Part shown: positions 60,855-64,000 of the stretch, one piece after another
How positions within the stretch are numbered: the stretch's first letter is position 1
Layout of the letters: the number at the start of each line of letters is the position of its first letter
From: Paenibacillus luteus
GTDB taxonomy: Bacteria > Bacillota > Bacilli > Paenibacillales > Paenibacillaceae
Reading direction: 5' to 3'
DNA: 64,000 nucleotides
NCBI RefSeq assembly: GCF_006542765.1
Contig: NZ_SKCD01000011.1
Span: forward strand, 310,001-374,000
Program-made: the position numbers and the translations under genes
Notes under the pieces: model-generated
What the model saw: the letters and a program-made list of their open reading frames with translations, nothing else
What the model was told of the DNA's origin: nothing
Database searches by the model: none

Positions 60855-62774
60855 ATGAGAAAGTGGATAAGCACCACCCTGCTGCTATTATTAGTTTTAC
60901 AAACCAGCCTGACTACCTTGACGAGTACAGTCGAAGCAGCGTCCCCACAAATGACCAAATACCGTGTTTACCAGAACGATCAGGCATTAAAAGAATTCGC
61001 TACCGAGTCACAGGCTATCGCCTATGCTGGCAAATTCGCCTACAGCCATGTGGAGACCATTTCCGGACGCGCCTGGGTTTGGGACAGCCTTCCGCGCTAT
61101 CAACTTTACCAGAACGGAAAGACACAGTCCAAATGGGCATTTCAGAGTTACAATGAAGCACTTTCGGCAGCGAAGAAACTGACCAACGTACATATTCGCG
61201 ATTTGGAGAACGTTGGCTGGGTCTATCAATCCTACGCGAAATACCAGCTCTTTCAAGGCGATAACACGAATATAAAATGGTCCTTTCCTACTCTTGCAGC
61301 TGCTAAGCAAGAAGCCTCTAAATGGGGCAATGCTCATATTATGGAGCTGAACTCGAACACCTGGGTTTGGAGCAACCTTACAGCTGCACAGGTTAAAGCC
61401 CAACAAGAAGCAGCTCCTGTCTACCAATTGATGTTAAATGGGAAACCAGTGGAAGACACGCCTCAATATTCCTTTCTTAAGGAAGCCATTCATGCTTCTG
61501 CTGGAATAACGAGCAGCGAAGTATTGAACATAAGGACAAACAAGATCGTCCATTCGAATACTTCCGATTATTTGATTCAACAAGCAGGCAAGATTGTAGG
61601 CTCAGCTATAAGCCTGGAGGCTGCCGTTCAGCTTGCCAAAAAAACGCCAAATGCCGAGGTTTACTACAAGGATCAGGTTTATTGGTCCGGCATTCCTTTC
61701 CTAGCCGTCTATCAAGGCGACAACAAGCTCAAAGCATTCAACGCGCGAAGCAGTGCTGTTGCTTATGCCAAAGGTTTCGCGAACAGCTCTGTGCGAACGA
61801 GTGAAGGCAGAACCATATGGAGCCAAACGAAGAAGTTAGTATATATGGGCTGGAACGGAAGTTCCTCCAGTTCTACGATCATTGGCCATGCCGCTAACAC
61901 GCAAGGCTTAACGATCGATTCTCCCACTTGGTTTGAGCTTGCTGCCGCAGATGGAACCGTCACTGATAAATCCGATCCAGCCATCGTTTCCTTGTTTAAA
62001 GAAAAAGGAATCCAAGTGATGCCGCTCGTTCATAATCAGTTTAATAAACAGATGACTACCGCGTTTTTGAAAAACAGCACAGCTCAGAAATCATTCATTA
62101 ACACAATCACAACAAGACTATCTCAGCTCGGCGCAGCAGGCGTCAATCTTGATTTTGAGGAAGTGGCCGGCAGCGACCGAATCGCTTACACCTCCTTTGT
62201 TACAGCTTTCGCGAAAGCTGTGCAGGCAAAAGGCATGCAGCTGTCCATTGATTTACCCAGAGGCAGTCTAAGCTGGAATCACTTAACCGCGTATGATCAT
62301 GCCGCGCTTGCTCCTGTCGTCGATACCATAATTATTATGGCCTATGATGAGCATTGGAGCGGCAGTGATACCCCTGGCTCTGTCGCAGGGCTGCAATGGG
62401 CCGAGGAAGGTGTAAAGCATTTTCTTAGCTACGGTATTCCGAGGAACAAGCTGATGCTGGGAATCCCCTTCTACGTCAGGGAATGGAAGCTCGACAGCAG
62501 CAATAAATTGGTTAGCAATCGCGCCGTTCTGATGAAGGAAGTGCCTAAACTGATCGCCGATACTCATGCGCAAGGCACTTATGACGCCGCCTCCGGCCAG
62601 ATGAAATACAAATACGTGAAGGATGGCTTCACCTACTTGTTCTGGGCAGAGACCGAAGCCACCGTCAAAGCCCGCATCGATCTAGCCAAAGAATATGATC
62701 TCGCTGGCGTTGCCGCATGGCGCCTCGGCTACGAAAGCTCCGATTTATGGACGATGATGCTTCGTATGAAATAA
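60855..62774 (+). CDS. Glycoside hydrolase family 18 protein with six N-terminal repeats
   Basis: Secreted protein of 639 residues. A signal peptide (about 1-29, cleavage near VEA-AS) is followed by six repeats of about 40-48 residues (36-78, 82-124, 130-172, 190-233, 239-279, 285-323) built on a Y-x-L-Y-Q-N/G start and a W-V-W end. The GH18 barrel (about 328-639) has the catalytic motif GVNLDFEE with Glu435 and Asp433; the first Asp of DxxDxDxE is Ala428 and the second Asn431. MAYDEHWSG is the barrel's Tyr-containing strand. ATG 60855 follows AAGGA. Similar proteins (YaaH/YvbX type) act on spore cortex or cell wall peptidoglycan. Confidence 0.88.
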   Translation: MRKWISTTLLLLLVLQTSLTTLTSTVEAASPQMTKYRVYQNDQALKEFATESQAIAYAGKFAYSHVETISGRAWVWDSLPRYQLYQNGKTQSKWAFQSYNEALSAAKKLTNVHIRDLENVGWVYQSYAKYQLFQGDNTNIKWSFPTLAAAKQEASKWGNAHIMELNSNTWVWSNLTAAQVKAQQEAAPVYQLMLNGKPVEDTPQYSFLKEAIHASAGITSSEVLNIRTNKIVHSNTSDYLIQQAGKIVGSAISLEAAVQLAKKTPNAEVYYKDQVYWSGIPFLAVYQGDNKLKAFNARSSAVAYAKGFANSSVRTSEGRTIWSQTKKLVYMGWNGSSSSSTIIGHAANTQGLTIDSPTWFELAAADGTVTDKSDPAIVSLFKEKGIQVMPLVHNQFNKQMTTAFLKNSTAQKSFINTITTRLSQLGAAGVNLDFEEVAGSDRIAYTSFVTAFAKAVQAKGMQLSIDLPRGSLSWNHLTAYDHAALAPVVDTIIIMAYDEHWSGSDTPGSVAGLQWAEEGVKHFLSYGIPRNKLMLGIPFYVREWKLDSSNKLVSNRAVLMKEVPKLIADTHAQGTYDAASGQMKYKYVKDGFTYLFWAETEATVKARIDLAKEYDLAGVAAWRLGYESSDLWTMMLRMK

Positions 62775-62779
62775 GGTGA

Positions 62780-62817
62780 AACGCCCCTGTTCCGAGGTCA
62801 ACGGAAACAGGGGCGTT
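62780..62817. terminator. Convergent terminator between GH18 and kinase genes
   Basis: AACGCCCCTGTT (62780-62791) pairs with the ACAGGGGCGTT side (62807-62817) and an inner CCG/CGG. T-rich sequence follows on the plus strand; on the minus strand the tail is less T-rich. Confidence 0.75.
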
Positions 62818-62840
62818 CTTATTATTATCAAAATCTGAAT

Positions 62841-64000
62841 TTATCGTTCCCCTTCTACCGCTGGAAAACGGAGTACAACCTTTGTTCCGGCCCCTTCCTT
62901 GCTCTCAAACGAAATTTTTCCGTTCAAGGCCTCCACGATACGAATCGTTACCAATATGCCTAGTCCCGTTCCCGTATCTTTGGTCGTAAAAAAGGCCGTT
63001 CCTATATTGTCTAAATCTTCCTTGGACATTCCTTTTCCGTTATCCTTAATCTCAATAAAGATCTCCTCATTGCGATAATAGGCGTTAACGGTAACTATCC
63101 CTGTATTGGGAATGGCCTCCACGCCATTTTTAATTAAATTCAGCACGACTTGTGACAGCTTTGGCTTGTCAGCAAGCACAAACAGATCTGTTTGATTGCA
63201 ATTTAATTGGATTTGGACATTTTGAATTAAACTGAACGAGTTCATAATTTCGAGCGTACTGCTCAGAAAGCTGGACACTTCCACCTGTTCAAGCTGGTCT
63301 GCCTGAGGTTTAGCTAAGTTGAGGTAATCGGTAATAATATATTCCGCTCTCTCAAGCTCCGATAAAGCTATTTTTAAATAATCCTTTTTTCTATCATCTA
63401 CCGATTCTTTGAGCAGCTGCAGAAATCCTTTGACAACAGTGAGCGGATTACGCACCTCATGAGCAACTGAAGCTGCGATCTGGCTTACAATCTTTAGCTT
63501 CTCGCTTCGCTCCAGCTCCAGCTTCAAATAGTTTGTTTCAATGATATGTTCTTTAAGCAGGGAAGAAATCGCCATCCCGATGAGTGAAGCTATTGCTAAT
63601 ATGGATATTGTGAGGAAAATATGTTTTTGATCCTCTACGGTGTAAGCTTGAATCTTTATGTAGCTTAACAAGCTGATGACAACAAGAATGACGGAATGCA
63701 CGGATAAAAGGATACAGATGATCATGCGTTTGATCGTCTTATAGCTTGAAAATGATTTTATAAAGAAAAAGCTTGGAGCTACAATCGCTAAAAAACCAAT
63801 CGTAGTTATGATAATAACATCGCCGCCTAAGTAAATACGGTAAAGTACGGCAATAGACAAGGCGATAATGCCGGGCAAATATTTTCCAGAGCTATACAAG
63901 ATTGATATAATAACGGGTATGGATCTTAGGTCACCCTGAAAGTTTCCGATTACTTGGACTGGCAACGTCATGCACAGCACGGCTGATGCGCCGAACATGC
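62841..64000 (-). CDS. Sensor histidine kinase, KinB/LytS-like membrane type (5' end outside window)
   Basis: Kinase of at least 385 residues. The visible start is ATG 63998, but the true start may lie beyond the window. The N-terminal part (1-145) has about five membrane helices resembling the 5TM LytS-type sensor (SIPVIISILYSSGKYLPG). The kinase core has the H-box SVAHEVRNPLTVVKGF (His180 of the visible part), N-box LIKNGVEAI, G1 DNGKGMS and G2 GTGLGILVTIRIVE. It lacks a receiver or other output domain. It resembles orphan sporulation kinases such as KinB; feeding the Spo0 phosphorelay is inference. No response regulator gene lies nearby. Confidence 0.88.
   Translation of the reverse strand, partial: MFGASAVLCMTLPVQVIGNFQGDLRSIPVIISILYSSGKYLPGIIALSIAVLYRIYLGGDVIIITTIGFLAIVAPSFFFIKSFSSYKTIKRMIICILLSVHSVILVVISLLSYIKIQAYTVEDQKHIFLTISILAIASLIGMAISSLLKEHIIETNYLKLELERSEKLKIVSQIAASVAHEVRNPLTVVKGFLQLLKESVDDRKKDYLKIALSELERAEYIITDYLNLAKPQADQLEQVEVSSFLSSTLEIMNSFSLIQNVQIQLNCNQTDLFVLADKPKLSQVVLNLIKNGVEAIPNTGIVTVNAYYRNEEIFIEIKDNGKGMSKEDLDNIGTAFFTTKDTGTGLGILVTIRIVEALNGKISFESKEGAGTKVVLRFPAVEGER

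Overview
The window looks like chromosome from a Gram-positive, endospore-forming member of the Bacillales, most likely a Paenibacillus-type organism. The evidence is family content and gene order: mutS-mutL-miaA-hfq, hflX-ynbB-glnR-glnA, a yneA/lexA divergent pair, a spore coat gene (cotE) upstream of mutS, spoVK, YesM/YesN-type sugar regulation, and ribosome binding sites close to AGGAGG with frequent GTG and TTG starts. No rRNA, tRNA, insertion sequence, prophage or CRISPR array was found. Most genes lie on the minus strand.

Layout. 1-6.4 kb: a carbohydrate ABC importer (binding lipoprotein and two permeases, the second cut by the window edge) with its YesN/YesM two-component system. 6.5-14 kb: an FtsJ/RlmM-type methyltransferase, a repeat-rich spacer (7.75-8.11 kb), a small receiver-like protein, a Fpg/Nei glycosylase, a NagD-type phosphatase and the mrfB-mrfA repair pair. 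14.1-15 kb: an SdpR/SdpI pair. 15-23 kb: RNase Z, cobalamin-dependent MetH, the methionine-salvage dioxygenase MtnD, a HAD phosphatase, a membrane protein, an aldo/keto reductase and a UPF0291 protein. 23-26.2 kb: a MacB/YknXYZ-type ABC exporter. 26.3-27.6 kb: the SOS control region (yneA and lexA). 27.6-30.6 kb: a permuted NlpC/P60-like protein, a CynX-type MFS transporter and its divergent LysR regulator. 30.7-36.3 kb: glnA, glnR, ynbB, a 39-bp repeat cluster, hflX and spoVK. 36.4-41 kb: YdcF, DUF402, a cyclophilin lipoprotein and a class A penicillin-binding protein. 41.1-48.1 kb: hfq, miaA, an RsmJ-like methyltransferase, mutL and mutS.

48.1-49.8 kb is an AT-rich stretch without a supported gene. 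It holds five 42-bp repeats and a 50-bp GTTGG array. It is followed by a GC-rich putative COOH-NH2 ligase (amidoligase), cotE, and a small gene that appears to be frameshifted. 52.8-58.2 kb: an aromatic acid exporter, a TauABC/ThiXYZ-type importer and an M32 carboxypeptidase. 58.3-64 kb: a HesB-like protein with a beta-carbonic anhydrase, DUF309, a secreted Gly-rich protein with a DUF2653 protein, a GH18 protein with six N-terminal repeats, and a KinB-like histidine kinase that runs off the window.

Themes. DNA maintenance genes are dense (mutS, mutL, mrfAB, Fpg/Nei, lexA, yneA). The mrfA promoter carries two LexA-like boxes, which suggests that interstrand-crosslink repair is under SOS control here. 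Sporulation genes (cotE, spoVK, GH18, KinB-like kinase) are scattered through the window. No single new multi-gene system is evident. The best leads are the amidoligase beside cotE, the SOS-type control of mrfAB, the hidden frameshifted gene at 52.3-52.6 kb, the several unrelated intergenic repeat families, and a Fpg/Nei protein lacking the catalytic N-terminal proline.
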